A DNA stretch of 64,000 nucleotides from Hyphomonas sp. CY54-11-8 (GTDB lineage: Bacteria; Pseudomonadota; Alphaproteobacteria; Caulobacterales; Hyphomonadaceae), in assembly GCF_000682735.1 (NCBI RefSeq), contig NZ_AWFD01000023.1, forward strand, positions 244,430 through 308,429, in the 5' to 3' direction. Position 1 is the first letter of the stretch, and each line of letters begins with the position of its first letter. Under the pieces are notes generated by a model. The model was given only the letters and a program-made list of their open reading frames with translations, did no database searches and was not told the origin of the DNA. This document shows, piece after piece, positions 35,205 to 43,820 of the stretch. A program made the translations under genes and the position numbers.

Positions 35205-35797
35205 GTCTTGAAGTGATTCTTGCGTCCGGCAGCGAAAGCCGCCGGCGATTGCTGACCTCTGCTGGTGTGGATGCCACAGCTGTTCGCCCGAACGTCGATG
35301 AAGATGCAATGAAAGCCGGGTTGCGCGCCGAAGGCCTTCCCGTGCGCGATCAGGCCATGCGGCTTGCTGAACTGAAAGCCATCAAGATATCCCAGCGCCA
35401 GCCGGGGCTTGTCATCGGCGGAGACCAGATGCTCGCCCTCGGTGACGAAGCTTTCGACAAGCCGAAGGACCTGGATGGGGCACGCGATCATCTGCGCAAA
35501 CTGTCCGGTAAGGCGCATACGCTCGAGACGGCCATTGTCGTATGTGAAAACGGCCAGCCTGTCTGGAGACACCTCGCACGGCCACGGCTCACCATGCGCC
35601 CGCTCAGCGAGGACTTCATCGAACAATATGTCGAGCAGGTGGGCGAGGCGCTTCTGTCCACTGTCGGTGCTTACCAACTGGAGAGCCTCGGCGCGCAGCT
35701 CTTCAACAAGATCGAGGGGGACTACTTCTCCATTCTCGGCCTGCCATTGCTGCCATTGCTTGATTATCTCCGCATCCGGGGGGTGCTGCCGTCATGA
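35201..35797 (+). CDS. maf: Maf-family nucleotide pyrophosphatase
   Basis: Hydrolyses non-canonical or modified nucleoside triphosphates. The 198-residue protein begins VILASGSESRRRLL (Maf signature), followed by VIGGDQMLAL, DKPKDLDGARDHLRKLSG, TVGAYQLESLGAQLF and the C-terminal GDYFSILGLPLLPLL. It begins with GTG overlapping the PPSR stop in GTGA, and its end overlaps aroE in ATGA. The split between dTTP-type (YhdE) and m7GTP-type (YceF) cannot be made safely. Confidence 0.92.
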   Translation: MSLEVILASGSESRRRLLTSAGVDATAVRPNVDEDAMKAGLRAEGLPVRDQAMRLAELKAIKISQRQPGLVIGGDQMLALGDEAFDKPKDLDGARDHLRKLSGKAHTLETAIVVCENGQPVWRHLARPRLTMRPLSEDFIEQYVEQVGEALLSTVGAYQLESLGAQLFNKIEGDYFSILGLPLLPLLDYLRIRGVLPS

Positions 35798-36609
35798 CCT
35801 GGCTGCTGGGTGTGATCGGCGATCCGGTCTCGCATTCGCTATCTCCTGTGATCCACAATATGTGGATCCGCGAACACGGCTTCGATGCGAGCTATGAAGC
35901 GCTGCGGGTTGAGCGCGGAAATCTTGGAAGTGCGCTCGAAACGCTTTCGAAACGCAACGCCCTCGGCTTCAACATCACTCTTCCGCACAAGGAAGATGCG
36001 CTGGAGCTGGCAGATGAAACAAGCGACATCGCGCGCCGCATCGGTGCCGCAAACACGCTGATACGCCGGGAGCAGGGGGGGTGGCGCGCCGAGAACACGG
36101 ATGCGCCCGGCTTTGTGCGTAGCTTGCTGGATGCCGGTATCGAAGTGGCCGGATGCCGGGTGACCTTGCTGGGGGCCGGTGGTTCTGCCCGCGCGGTCGC
36201 CATCAGCCTGATGGACCTGCGCGCCGAGATTACCATCGCGAACCGGACCCGCGAACGTGCGGAAACGTTGGTTTCCGAGACGGGCATCACCGCGGATATC
36301 TGCTCACTGGAACAGGGAATCTCTGAAGCGGCGACGGCCGATGTCGTGATCAACACGCTCAGCCTTGGGCATTCAGGTAAAAGCCTCGACTTGCCGGAAG
36401 CCACCGGCCAGTATTTCTACGACATCTCTTACGGCAAGCCCGCTGCGGCCATCCGGGCAGAGGCGCTGGCCAAGAACTGGCAGCCGATGGACGGGCTTGG
36501 CATGCTGGTGGCGCAGGCAGCGTACAGCTTTGAACACTGGTTCGGTGTTTTGCCGGACACCAAGGAAGCGTTGGCCCATTGCCGCAAGCTCGTGGAGGTA
36601 ACGACGTGA
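35794..36609 (+). CDS. aroE: Shikimate dehydrogenase AroE
   Basis: NADP-dependent enzyme reducing dehydroshikimate in the aromatic pathway. The 271-residue protein has the substrate segment [14 protein letters not shown], catalytic Lys in [28 protein letters not shown], and the NADP motif [11 protein letters not shown] (about 125-135) with NRTRERAE. It overlaps maf by four bases and coaE by the GTGA at its stop. Confidence 0.95.
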   Translation: MTWLLGVIGDPVSHSLSPVIHNMWIREHGFDASYEALRVERGNLGSALETLSKRNALGFNITLPHKEDALELADETSDIARRIGAANTLIRREQGGWRAENTDAPGFVRSLLDAGIEVAGCRVTLLGAGGSARAVAISLMDLRAEITIANRTRERAETLVSETGITADICSLEQGISEAATADVVINTLSLGHSGKSLDLPEATGQYFYDISYGKPAAAIRAEALAKNWQPMDGLGMLVAQAAYSFEHWFGVLPDTKEALAHCRKLVEVTT

Positions 36610-37214
36610 TCATCCTCGGCCTCACAGGTTCCATCGGAATGGGGAAATCTGCCACAGCCACGCTGTTCCGGGATGAGGGCGTGCCGGTCTATGATGCCGA
36701 TGCGGCTGTCCACCAGCTCTACCAAAAGGGCGGCGCGGCTGTGGACCCGGTCGAAGCGGCCTTTCCCGGTGTAAAGGTCGAAGACGCCATCGACCGCACT
36801 TTGCTGCGCGAACGCGTACTGAACGATTCTGCGGCGATGAAACGGCTGGAAAGCATCGTCCATCCGCTTGCCGGCGCCGCGCAGCAGGATTTCCGGGAAG
36901 CCGCCCGGAAATCGGGTGCGGCCTTTGCGGTCCTGGATATTCCGCTGCTCTACGAGACCGGCGGGTCAGGCTATTGCGACTATGTACTCGTCGTTTCAGC
37001 GCCGCCGGAAGTGCAGCGCGAACGCGTTCTTTCCCGTCCGGGCGTCACGGAAGAAACCTTCGAAGCCATTCTGAAGCGCCAGGTGCCGGATGCCGAAAAG
37101 CGCGCCAAAGCGGATTTTATCCTGTCGACAGCGCATGGGTTCGAGTTTGCACGCGATCATGTTCGCGCCATAGTAGCCCTGATGAATCGCAAGGCCGCAG
37201 GGGACAATGCATGA
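36606..37214 (+). CDS. coaE: Dephospho-CoA kinase CoaE
   Basis: Last step of coenzyme A synthesis, phosphorylating dephospho-CoA. The 202-residue protein shows the P-loop [11 protein letters not shown] (residues 5-15), the [10 protein letters not shown] segment (as [11 protein letters not shown]), IVHPLAG, and the lid region [12 protein letters not shown]. It begins with GTG in the aroE stop (GTGA), so translation is coupled. The stop overlaps the dnaQ start in ATGA. Confidence 0.94.
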   Translation: MIILGLTGSIGMGKSATATLFRDEGVPVYDADAAVHQLYQKGGAAVDPVEAAFPGVKVEDAIDRTLLRERVLNDSAAMKRLESIVHPLAGAAQQDFREAARKSGAAFAVLDIPLLYETGGSGYCDYVLVVSAPPEVQRERVLSRPGVTEETFEAILKRQVPDAEKRAKADFILSTAHGFEFARDHVRAIVALMNRKAAGDNA

Positions 37215-37912
37215 GTCAGATCCGCGAGATTGCTTTCGATACCGAGACCACGGGCCTCAACCCCAATGAGGGCGACAGGATCATCGAGCTCGGCGCTGTC
37301 GAGATGATCAACCACATCCCGTCGGGCCGCACTTTCCGGACGCTGATCAATCCGGGCCGGGAAGTGTCCGCGGATACGGTTCGCATCACCGGCATCACCG
37401 ATGATGACCTCAAGGATGCGCCACCGTTTGAGGCGCCGGAAGTGATCGATGCGTTTCTGGCGTTCATCGGCGACGCCACGCTGGTTGCTCACAATGCCGG
37501 ATTTGACCGGTCATTCCTGAACATGGAACTGGGCCGGTGCGGGCGGGACCCGATTCCGGATGACCGATGGGTGGACACGGCGGCGATGGCTCGCCGTAAG
37601 TTCCCCGGCGCACCCGCCAGCCTCGACGCGCTTTGCAAGCGCTTCGACATCTCGCTGGAAAGCCGGACCTTCCACGGGGCTCTGCTGGACAGCCAGCTGC
37701 TCGCGGCGGTGTACCTGGAGCTCATGGGCGGACGGGCCCGGGCGTTTTCGTTTGAGGCCGTCGTCGAAACCGAAATCGTGGAAGAGTTCCAGCCTGCGCG
37801 CCAGCGTCCCAAATCGCTCGCATCCCGGCTGACCGAGGATGAAAAAGCCGCCCACGAGGCGTTCGTGAGCGACCTTGGCGATGAAGCTTTCTGGAAGCGT
37901 TACGCGTCCTGA
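37211..37912 (+). CDS. dnaQ: DNA polymerase III epsilon subunit (proofreading exonuclease)
   Basis: 3'-5' exonuclease of the DEDDh class that proofreads for Pol III. The 233-residue protein has Exo[11 protein letters not shown] (about 9-18), Exo[15 protein letters not shown] (about 95-107) and Exo[18 protein letters not shown] (about 157-171), then a C-terminal tail that contacts the alpha subunit. It ends the PPSR-maf-aroE-coaE-dnaQ chain and overlaps the convergent secB gene by 13 bases. Confidence 0.95.
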   Translation: MSQIREIAFDTETTGLNPNEGDRIIELGAVEMINHIPSGRTFRTLINPGREVSADTVRITGITDDDLKDAPPFEAPEVIDAFLAFIGDATLVAHNAGFDRSFLNMELGRCGRDPIPDDRWVDTAAMARRKFPGAPASLDALCKRFDISLESRTFHGALLDSQLLAAVYLELMGGRARAFSFEAVVETEIVEEFQPARQRPKSLASRLTEDEKAAHEAFVSDLGDEAFWKRYAS

Positions 37913-38412
37913 GCGGGCGGCGCCTGGCCTGAAGCGGCGGCGGCTTCCTGCGCGCGGCGGTATTGCTGCTGATAAAGCTGCACGAAATCGACGGGATCGA
38001 TCAGCAGGGGCGGGAAACCGCCTTCGCGCGTGATCTCTGCCACGATGCGGCGGGCAAACGGGAACAGCAGCCGCGGGCATTCGATCAGCAGCAGCGGCTC
38101 AAGCTGGGCCTGCGGCACGTTCTGAAGCTGGAACAGGCCGGCATAGTCGAGCTCGGTGATGAAAAGCACCGTGCCGTCTGCGACAGCTTTGGCCGACAAT
38201 TTCAGCGAGACTTCGTAAAGCCCGTTTCCGTCGGCATGCGGGGTTGCGCCGACATCGATGCCAAGATCGATATTCGGCTGGGACTGCACCGCTGGATGCC
38301 CCGGATTCTCGAAGGACAGGTCCTTCACATACTGGCCGAGCACGCGCAGACCCGCCGGGGTCGCGCCGTTCTGGCCTTGGTTTGGTGCTTGCGGCGCACT
38401 TGTATCAGTCAT
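37900..38412 (-). CDS. secB: Protein-export chaperone SecB
   Basis: Tetrameric cytosolic chaperone that keeps preproteins unfolded and delivers them to SecA. The 170-residue protein has LGQYVKDLSFENPG, VSLKLSAKAVADGTVLFITELDYAGLF, LLLIECPRLLFPFARRIVAEITREGGFPPLLIDPVDFVQLYQQQ, all standard SecB, plus a Gln/Ala-rich C-terminal tail. It converges on dnaQ with a 13-base overlap and diverges from the TimA-like gene. Confidence 0.95.
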   Translation of the reverse strand: MTDTSAPQAPNQGQNGATPAGLRVLGQYVKDLSFENPGHPAVQSQPNIDLGIDVGATPHADGNGLYEVSLKLSAKAVADGTVLFITELDYAGLFQLQNVPQAQLEPLLLIECPRLLFPFARRIVAEITREGGFPPLLIDPVDFVQLYQQQYRRAQEAAAASGQAPPAQDA

Positions 38413-38544
38413 GTCTACCTCCCAACTCTACCGGGCGGGCGCTAGCATGCGGCCCCTTAACGCGCAATGATCACTGGCACTTCCAGCCTGTCGGCCCTAT
38501 CTTGGGGGTTGAGTGAACACGAATGCAAGGACACGCCACCACCA

Positions 38545-39153
38545 ATGGACCCCGTGATGCAAGTCATGATCCTGGCAGCAGTTGCGCTGTTTGTCCTGTC
38601 GCGCCTGTATTTTGCGCTCGGCAAGGGCGACAATGACAATCCCGTGAAGCGGCCGTCCCCGGCAACTGCTGGCGATGAAGCGCCCAACCAGGCGAAAACC
38701 CGCGATGATGCAATGGCCCATGCAGATAAGCCGATATTCACCGGTCCGGCTGCAGGCGGACTCGAAGAAATCTACAATGTCGATCGCAGCTTCAGCACAC
38801 CTGCATTCATGAGAGGCGCTCGCGCAGCGTATGAAATCATCGTTTCGGCCTTTGCCCGCGGCGATCGTGACAAGCTCCGCCCCATGCTGGACGACGATGT
38901 TTACGAAGCCTGGGATGCGGCCATTTCCGAACGGACGCCGGACCAGCCGGGCTTTGAGCTGCTGCGCATCCGCAAGGCGGAGATCGAAAGCGCAGAACTG
39001 GACGGGGACATCGCGCGGGTTGCGGTTCGCTACGAAGCCGAACTGGGCGATGGTGAAATGGTGCGTACTGCGAAGGAAATCTGGACCTTCATGCGCAATG
39101 TCCGGGCAGATGATCCAAACTGGATTCTGGACGACGTCGAAGTCGCCAACTAG
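38545..39153 (+). CDS. Tim44/TimA family membrane-anchored protein
   Basis: Inner-membrane-anchored protein with an N-terminal helix (VMQVMILAAVALFVLSRLYFALG), a low-complexity linker, then a Tim44-like domain (about 75-202; ARAAYEIIVSAFARGDRDKLRPMLDDDVYEAW and EIWTFMRNVRADDPNWILDDVE). Alphaproteobacterial TimA proteins relate to mitochondrial Tim44, but their bacterial partners are poorly defined. ATG 38545 has only a distant AAGG. The secB/timA/mltA/smr order is a common alphaproteobacterial cluster next to the origin. Confidence 0.85.
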   Translation: MDPVMQVMILAAVALFVLSRLYFALGKGDNDNPVKRPSPATAGDEAPNQAKTRDDAMAHADKPIFTGPAAGGLEEIYNVDRSFSTPAFMRGARAAYEIIVSAFARGDRDKLRPMLDDDVYEAWDAAISERTPDQPGFELLRIRKAEIESAELDGDIARVAVRYEAELGDGEMVRTAKEIWTFMRNVRADDPNWILDDVEVAN

Positions 39154-39213
39154 GGCCCGCCGGCACAACATTTCCGGGTGACACTTCAGCCGGAAGCACG
39201 CCATAAAGCGTGC

Positions 39214-40437
39214 ATGTGGCTGCGTTTCCGTTCGTTTATCCTCCTGATCCTGCTGGCCGCCTGTCAGACCCAGCCTGCACCGATCAAGGTGATCACGCCT
39301 CCGGCGCCTGAAGCGCCACTGCCGGCCGCACCTCCGCAACTTCCGGCATGGGAAACGCCTGCTGCTTTTTCCGACCTGCCTGACTGGCCTGCTGCCAGAC
39401 TCGAAGCGGCAGTCAGCGCGTTCAAGCGCTCATGCGAAAAGTTTTCCGGCCTGGAGATCACAGCTTATCTTTCCGATGCTGCACCTTGGGCTGGGCGGGT
39501 GGAAGATTGGGCCGAGCCTTGCGGCGCCCTCTCCGCGGCCCGCAGCGACGATGAAGCCCGCGCCCTGATCGAACAGGTCTTTGTGCCGATCGAAATCATC
39601 CCGCCGGATGGCGCGCGCAAGTTCACAGGTTATTTCGAACCGACCTATGAGGCGCGCCGGACGCCGACACCGCCCTTCACCGAACCCGTCCCGGCCTTGC
39701 CGTCTGACCTCATTCCGAACAATGGCAAGCCGTTGCAGCGCCTGCCGAACGGCACAACGCGGCCCTATCCCTCGCGGGCCCAGATCACGACGTCGGGTGT
39801 TCAGGCAATTGCTTATGCCCATCCGGCCGATGTGTTCTTCCTCCAGATCCAGGGCTCCGGTCGGCTGACCTTCCCGGATGGCACGACTATGCGCGCGGTC
39901 TATGCGGCGCATAATGGGCACAAGTTCAAATCGACCGCTAACTGGTTGATCCGTACCGGACGCATCTCCAGCGGGGAGGCCAGCATGCAGGGCATCCGTG
40001 CCTGGATGAACCGGGCCGGGCCGGCGGAGACGCGAATGGCGATGAACCAGAATCCGCGCTTTGTGTTCTTCAGGGCTGAAGCGGAAGGCGACCCTGCTTT
40101 AGGGCCCGTCGGCGCGGAAGGTGTTCCGCTGACACCGCTTGGCTCGATGGCTGTCGATACGAGCCTTCATCCACTTGGCGTGCCCATGTTTGTGCAGACC
40201 ACTGCGCCGGGCCTCGGCGGGGGCTGGTCTGGCATGCTGGTGGCGCAGGATACCGGCGGCGCGATCAAGGGCGCCGTGCGCGGCGACATCTATTTCGGCA
40301 CGGGCACCGAAGCGGGAGACCGCGCCGGAACGATGAATGCGCCAGGGCGCCTTTGGGTTTTCCTGCCGCGTGCCGTGGCGCAGCGGATGCGGACCGAAGG
40401 CTATGCCAGCCTCGACATGATCCCGCCGGCGCCGTAA
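39214..40437 (+). CDS. mltA: Membrane-bound lytic transglycosylase MltA
   Basis: Peptidoglycan-cleaving lipoprotein that forms 1,6-anhydromuropeptides. The 407-residue precursor has lipobox LAAC (C17), a Pro-rich linker, the MltA domain (FTGYFEPTYEARR, FFLQIQGSGRLTFPDG, YAAHNGHKF), and the 3D-domain catalytic region with its Asp (LVAQDTGGAIKGAVRGDIYFGTG). ATG 39214 gives a clean lipoprotein signal; an in-frame GTG at 39178 is less likely. Confidence 0.93.
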   Translation: MWLRFRSFILLILLAACQTQPAPIKVITPPAPEAPLPAAPPQLPAWETPAAFSDLPDWPAARLEAAVSAFKRSCEKFSGLEITAYLSDAAPWAGRVEDWAEPCGALSAARSDDEARALIEQVFVPIEIIPPDGARKFTGYFEPTYEARRTPTPPFTEPVPALPSDLIPNNGKPLQRLPNGTTRPYPSRAQITTSGVQAIAYAHPADVFFLQIQGSGRLTFPDGTTMRAVYAAHNGHKFKSTANWLIRTGRISSGEASMQGIRAWMNRAGPAETRMAMNQNPRFVFFRAEAEGDPALGPVGAEGVPLTPLGSMAVDTSLHPLGVPMFVQTTAPGLGGGWSGMLVAQDTGGAIKGAVRGDIYFGTGTEAGDRAGTMNAPGRLWVFLPRAVAQRMRTEGYASLDMIPPAP

Positions 40438-40446
40438 GGGGCGGGC

Positions 40447-40971
40447 ATGAGCCACCGTCGCCTGACCCCTGATGAAGCCCGCGCCTGGGCCCGCGTTGCG
40501 CGGACGGTGAAGCCGATCGGTCCGAAGACGGAAGATATTGAAACCTTCATCGACGCGCTGGAGCATGGCGAGCCGGTGCTGCGCCATGGCAAGGCGAAAC
40601 CGCCACCCGCACCGCCGGAAAAGCCCATGCCGAAAGCGGTAAAATCTCCAGCGGTGCCGCAGAACCGGGCTAACGAGAAGCGCGTGCGCCGGGGAAAGCT
40701 GGAACTGGCTGGCCGGTTCGATCTGCATGGTCATACCCAAATCAGTGCCGATGCGGCGTTGCCGGCATTCCTCGCCCGGAAACAGGCGGAAGGCGCGCGC
40801 TGTGTGCTGGTTATTACAGGCAAGGGGAAAGGCGGGGAGGGCGTCCTGCGCCGCAACTTCCTGCGCTGGCTGGAGATGCCTGCGGCGCGGGCGCTCGTGT
40901 CCGGATATTCCGAAGCGCATCTGCGACATGGCGGGTCGGGTGCCTGGTATGTGTTCCTGAGGCAGACTTAG
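40447..40971 (+). CDS. Smr/MutS2-domain protein
   Basis: A 174-residue protein with a basic, Pro-rich N-terminal half and a C-terminal Smr domain (about 95-174). Smr hallmarks are FDLHGHTQISAD, VLVITGKGKGGEGVLRRNFLRWL and the terminal GSGAWYVFLR. Smr domains bind or cut RNA or DNA; stand-alone bacterial versions are linked to ribosome-rescue or nucleic-acid processing. It starts 9 bp after mltA and shares its operon. Confidence 0.88.
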   Translation: MSHRRLTPDEARAWARVARTVKPIGPKTEDIETFIDALEHGEPVLRHGKAKPPPAPPEKPMPKAVKSPAVPQNRANEKRVRRGKLELAGRFDLHGHTQISADAALPAFLARKQAEGARCVLVITGKGKGGEGVLRRNFLRWLEMPAARALVSGYSEAHLRHGGSGAWYVFLRQT

Positions 40972-41066
40972 CGCGGATCACGCATGTGCATTGCCGGACC
41001 AAACCGGACCGCGTCATGACTATATCGGACTTATCCGGATTATCGCAGACTCAGGCGGACATGAAA

Positions 41067-41100
41067 AAAGCCGGCACCCGAAGAGCGCCGGCTTTCTTTT
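41067..41100. terminator. Bidirectional intrinsic terminator
   Basis: Stem AAAGCCGGC (41067-41075) with GCCGGCTTT (41087-41095) around an 11-nt loop. Six T residues run on the minus strand, and TTT then TTTTT on the plus strand. It sits between the convergent Smr and trcR genes. Confidence 0.85.
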
Positions 41101-41118
41101 TGGACGGGTATGCCCGGA

Positions 41119-41790
41119 TCAGCTGAAGTCGCGGAACACGTCGTCGGCGGAGACGTCTTTTTTCGCGGCGTCTTCTTCCGACGTGTCGTAGGCGTCCGGA
41201 TCGTCCTGGGCCGGGGCGAGGCCCGGACCCTCGCTGCGCAGGGCTTTCTCGGCTTCCATCTTGCGGCGCTTTTCGGCCGATTTCGCGATCACTTCGTCGA
41301 GCTCGATCTGGGTGCAGAGGCCGAGCGTCACCGGGTCGACTGGGCGGATGTTCGGCGAGTTCCAGTGGCTCTTGTCGCGTACATTGTTGATCGTCGACTT
41401 GGTGGTGCCGATCAGCTTGGAGATCTGCGCGTCGGAGACTTCCGGGTGGTTGCGGATGAACCATGCCACGGCGTCCGGCTTGTCTTGGCGGCGGATGACC
41501 GGGGTGTAGCGGCTGCCCTTGCGCTTCGGCTGCGGGATGTGGGCGATTTTCGACTCTGCCACTTTCAGGCGGTAGCTCTCGTCATTCTCGCCGCGCTGGA
41601 TTTCCTCGCGCGAGAGTATGCCGCCGGCGATCGGGTCGACGCCGCGCATGTTCTCGGCCACGTCGCCATCGGCGATGCCTTTGACTTCAAGGTGGTGCAG
41701 GCCGCAGAAATCCGCGATCTGGGCAAAGGTGAGGCTGGTATTGTCGAGCAGCCAGACGGCGGTGGCCTTCGGCATGAGGACTTCGGACAT
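41119..41790 (-). CDS. trcR: Cell-cycle transcriptional regulator TrcR (DUF1013)
   Basis: A 223-residue alphaproteobacterial DUF1013 protein. Its start MPKATAVWLLDNTSLTFAQIADFCGLHHLEVKGIADGDV is nearly invariant in the family and contains a helix-turn-helix. A second HTH-like segment is DAQISKLIGTTKSTINNVRD (about 125-144), followed by an acidic tail. The family is named TrcR, a cell-cycle regulator linked to RNA polymerase; the name rests on family recognition. ATG 41790 has an AGGGAG ribosome site. A perfect palindrome lies in its leader. Confidence 0.78.
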   Translation of the reverse strand: MSEVLMPKATAVWLLDNTSLTFAQIADFCGLHHLEVKGIADGDVAENMRGVDPIAGGILSREEIQRGENDESYRLKVAESKIAHIPQPKRKGSRYTPVIRRQDKPDAVAWFIRNHPEVSDAQISKLIGTTKSTINNVRDKSHWNSPNIRPVDPVTLGLCTQIELDEVIAKSAEKRRKMEAEKALRSEGPGLAPAQDDPDAYDTSEEDAAKKDVSADDVFRDFS

Positions 41791-41829
41791 GAGGCTCTCC
41801 CTGTTGTTTTTACGCCGCCTGAAATGCAG

Positions 41830-41854
41830 CCGCCCGGCACGTCGTGCCGGGCGG
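41830..41854 (-). terminator. GC-rich perfect palindrome in the trcR leader
   Basis: Arms CCGCCCGGCACG (41830-41841) and CGTGCCGGGCGG (41843-41854) around one base give a 25-nt hairpin between the quinone oxidoreductase stop and the trcR start, 40 bp before trcR. No T run follows on the minus strand, so it may be a Rho-linked terminator, an attenuator or an mRNA stabiliser. Confidence 0.5.
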
Positions 41855-41952
41855 TTGAGGTCAGGCGCGTGCTGAACCTTGCCCGTTTCTATAGTACAGC
41901 TGCCCTGTATTGGAAAGGCATCAGCCACAGGGGTCTGTAAATTTGGCCTTTT

Positions 41953-42927
41953 TTACCAGGACAGCAGGATTTTCCCGGAATGGGTGCCGGAGGCCATCAG
42001 CTGGTGGGCCTGTTCGGCGTCTGCGGCGGGGAAGACTTTCTGCAGCACCGGAATGATCGCACCGCTGGCTATGTGCGGCCAGAAATCGGCTTCGACCGCG
42101 TCGCGGATACGCTTTTTCTCCGGCAGAGGCCGGGCCCGCAGTGTCGTGGCCGCCAGCGTCAGGCGCTTCATCAGGACCGGGGCGAAATTGACGTTCGCCT
42201 GGAAGCCGTTCTGGTAAGCGATGTTGATGATCCGCCCGTCCGGATTGGCCGCGGATATGTTCTTCTGGATGTAATCGCCGCCGACCATGTCGAGCGTGAC
42301 GTCGGATCCGCCTTCGGCTTTGACGATCTCGGCGAAATCCTCGGTCTTGTAGTTGATCGCGCGGGTCGCGCCGAGGCTGGTGGCCAGCTGGCATTTCTCG
42401 TCCGTCCCGGCCGTGGCGAAGATCTTCGCGGCGCCTGCCGCCTTTGCCATCTGGATGGCCATCACGCCGATGCCTGATGTGCCGCCATGGCATAGAAAAT
42501 TCTCCCCGGCCTTCAGGCCGACACGGTCGAACACATTGGCCCAGACCGTCATCATCGCTTCCGGCAGGCATGCGGCCTGGTCGAGGCTCATGCCCTCCGG
42601 CACCGGGAAGAGGGAGCCCTCATCGACGGCGACATATTCGGCATAGCCGCCGCCAGCCAGAAGACCGCAGACCTTGTCGCCCGCTTTCCAGCGCGTAACA
42701 CCGCTGCCGACAGCTTCGACCGTGCCGGAGATTTCCAGGCCGAGGATGGTCGAGGCACCAGGCGGCGGGGGATAGGCGCCGGCTCTCTGGACGAGATCCG
42801 CGCGGTTCAGGCCGGAAAAGGCCGTCTTTACCAGAACCTCGTTTTCGCCCGGTTCCGGCTTTGGCAGGTCCGCGAGGTAAAGCGGCCCGTCCTTTTCGAT
42901 TTCGACGGCTTTCATCGTCTCGCCCAT
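41953..42927 (-). CDS. NAD(P)H-quinone oxidoreductase (PIG3-like, MDR family)
   Basis: Zinc-free medium-chain reductase of the QOR/PIG3 group, 324 residues. It shows the N-terminal GroES-like domain (FSGLNRADLVQRAGAYPPPPGAS, LGLEISGTVEAVG) and the Rossmann nucleotide site GGTSGIGVMAIQMAKAAGA (about 150-168). There are no zinc-binding cysteine motifs. It is expected to reduce quinones with NADPH. ATG 42927 has GGGAG at good spacing; alternatives lie at 42915 and 42933. It diverges from the DUF1192-rcdA pair. Confidence 0.9.
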   Translation of the reverse strand: MGETMKAVEIEKDGPLYLADLPKPEPGENEVLVKTAFSGLNRADLVQRAGAYPPPPGASTILGLEISGTVEAVGSGVTRWKAGDKVCGLLAGGGYAEYVAVDEGSLFPVPEGMSLDQAACLPEAMMTVWANVFDRVGLKAGENFLCHGGTSGIGVMAIQMAKAAGAAKIFATAGTDEKCQLATSLGATRAINYKTEDFAEIVKAEGGSDVTLDMVGGDYIQKNISAANPDGRIINIAYQNGFQANVNFAPVLMKRLTLAATTLRARPLPEKKRIRDAVEADFWPHIASGAIIPVLQKVFPAADAEQAHQLMASGTHSGKILLSW

Positions 42928-43010
42928 GTGCATGACTCCCGTGTTGAGGAGTCGCATGTAAGGGCAGTTTCTGCTTTGATGAACCCCAAGAGACTGATCG
43001 GGAGGCGGTG

Positions 43011-43199
43011 ATGGCAATTTCGGATGAAGAGCCAATCCTCGTGAACACACCGCAGACGCTGGAGCAGATGTCGGTGGACGAGCTGGAAGCGCGCATTGTG
43101 CAGCTGAAAGACGGCATTGCCGCCTGCGAACGGGAAATCGAGAAGAAACGCGCCCAGAAATCAGCAGCCGATGCGTTGTTTGGTGGCGGCGGGGATTAA
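43011..43199 (+). CDS. DUF1192 family small protein
   Basis: A 62-residue protein with the DUF1192 pattern: a short acidic N-terminus, a coiled-coil centre (SVDELEARIVQLKDGIAACEREIEKKRAQKSAADALF), and a Gly-rich end. A GGAGG ribosome site lies 5 nt before the ATG, which is reached after a GTG start at 43008. Function is unknown. It is placed directly upstream of rcdA, a common arrangement in alphaproteobacteria, and could share its regulation. Confidence 0.82.
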   Translation: MAISDEEPILVNTPQTLEQMSVDELEARIVQLKDGIAACEREIEKKRAQKSAADALFGGGGD

Positions 43200-43210
43200 G
43201 CGGACATAAA
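43196..43210 (+). promoter_or_regulatory. Possible CtrA-like box upstream of rcdA
   Basis: TTAA, seven bases, then TAAA: one mismatch from TTAA-N7-TTAA, 51 bp before the rcdA start and overlapping the DUF1192 stop. In Caulobacter rcdA is CtrA-regulated; here the match alone is weak. Confidence 0.35.
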
Positions 43211-43261
43211 CGTCGCCATGGTAAAGCACGTGTTGGTGTCCAGAGCGTCAGGGACAGATTT

Positions 43262-43810
43262 ATGGCAGCGGAACAGTCGCAGGACGAAGGCATGAGCATG
43301 TCGGACGGGTTCACCGGCGGCAAGCTGTTCGATACCGTCTTCACGCGCGGTATGGCGCTGGTCGAGGAAACCGCCACCTATCTGGACGGGCCGGGCCGCG
43401 AACATGCCAAGACGCTGGATCGTGAGCCGGGACTGACCTATGCCGCCTGGAGCATGGAGCTGACGACGCGCCTGATGCAGGCGGCGAGCTGGCTGGTCAT
43501 GCAGAAGGCTGTGCGCGACGGCGAGATGAAACGAGACGACGCTGCTGCCAAGAAATACCGCATACGGAGAGAGGATCCACCGCTCGACGTGAAGGCGCAG
43601 GAGGGCAGGGGCCTGCCGGTGCGCTTCCTGGAACTGGTGGACCGGTCAGAGGCATTGTTCGAGCAGATCTGCCGTCTTGATGAAGCGCTTTATGGTGTGC
43701 AGGCCAGGGCGAACGGGGCAAACCCGGTGTCGGAGCAGATCGCGCAGCTCCAGAAGGCCGCCGAAACCGGCGCCTTCGATCCGCTCATGGTGTGGAACCG
43801 CGGGCGCTAG
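43262..43810 (+). CDS. rcdA: Protease adaptor RcdA (DUF1465)
   Basis: Adaptor that with CpdR and PopA delivers CtrA and other proteins to ClpXP in cell-cycle control. The 182-residue all-helical protein has the DUF1465 signature: LFDTVFTRGMALVEETATYLDGPGR, YAAWSMELTTRLMQAASWLVMQKAVRDGEM, and LPVRFLELVDRSEALFEQICRLDEALYG. ATG 43262 lacks a strong ribosome site; a later MSMSDG start is possible. CtrA-type boxes in the putative origin make a CtrA-degradation role coherent for this organism. Confidence 0.85.
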   Translation: MAAEQSQDEGMSMSDGFTGGKLFDTVFTRGMALVEETATYLDGPGREHAKTLDREPGLTYAAWSMELTTRLMQAASWLVMQKAVRDGEMKRDDAAAKKYRIRREDPPLDVKAQEGRGLPVRFLELVDRSEALFEQICRLDEALYGVQARANGANPVSEQIAQLQKAAETGAFDPLMVWNRGR

Positions 43811-43820
43811 GCGCCAATTG

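Noticed and set aside
42928..43377. N-terminal extension of the quinone oxidoreductase ORF
   Set aside because: It is antisense to the DUF1192 and rcdA genes and has no domain similarity.
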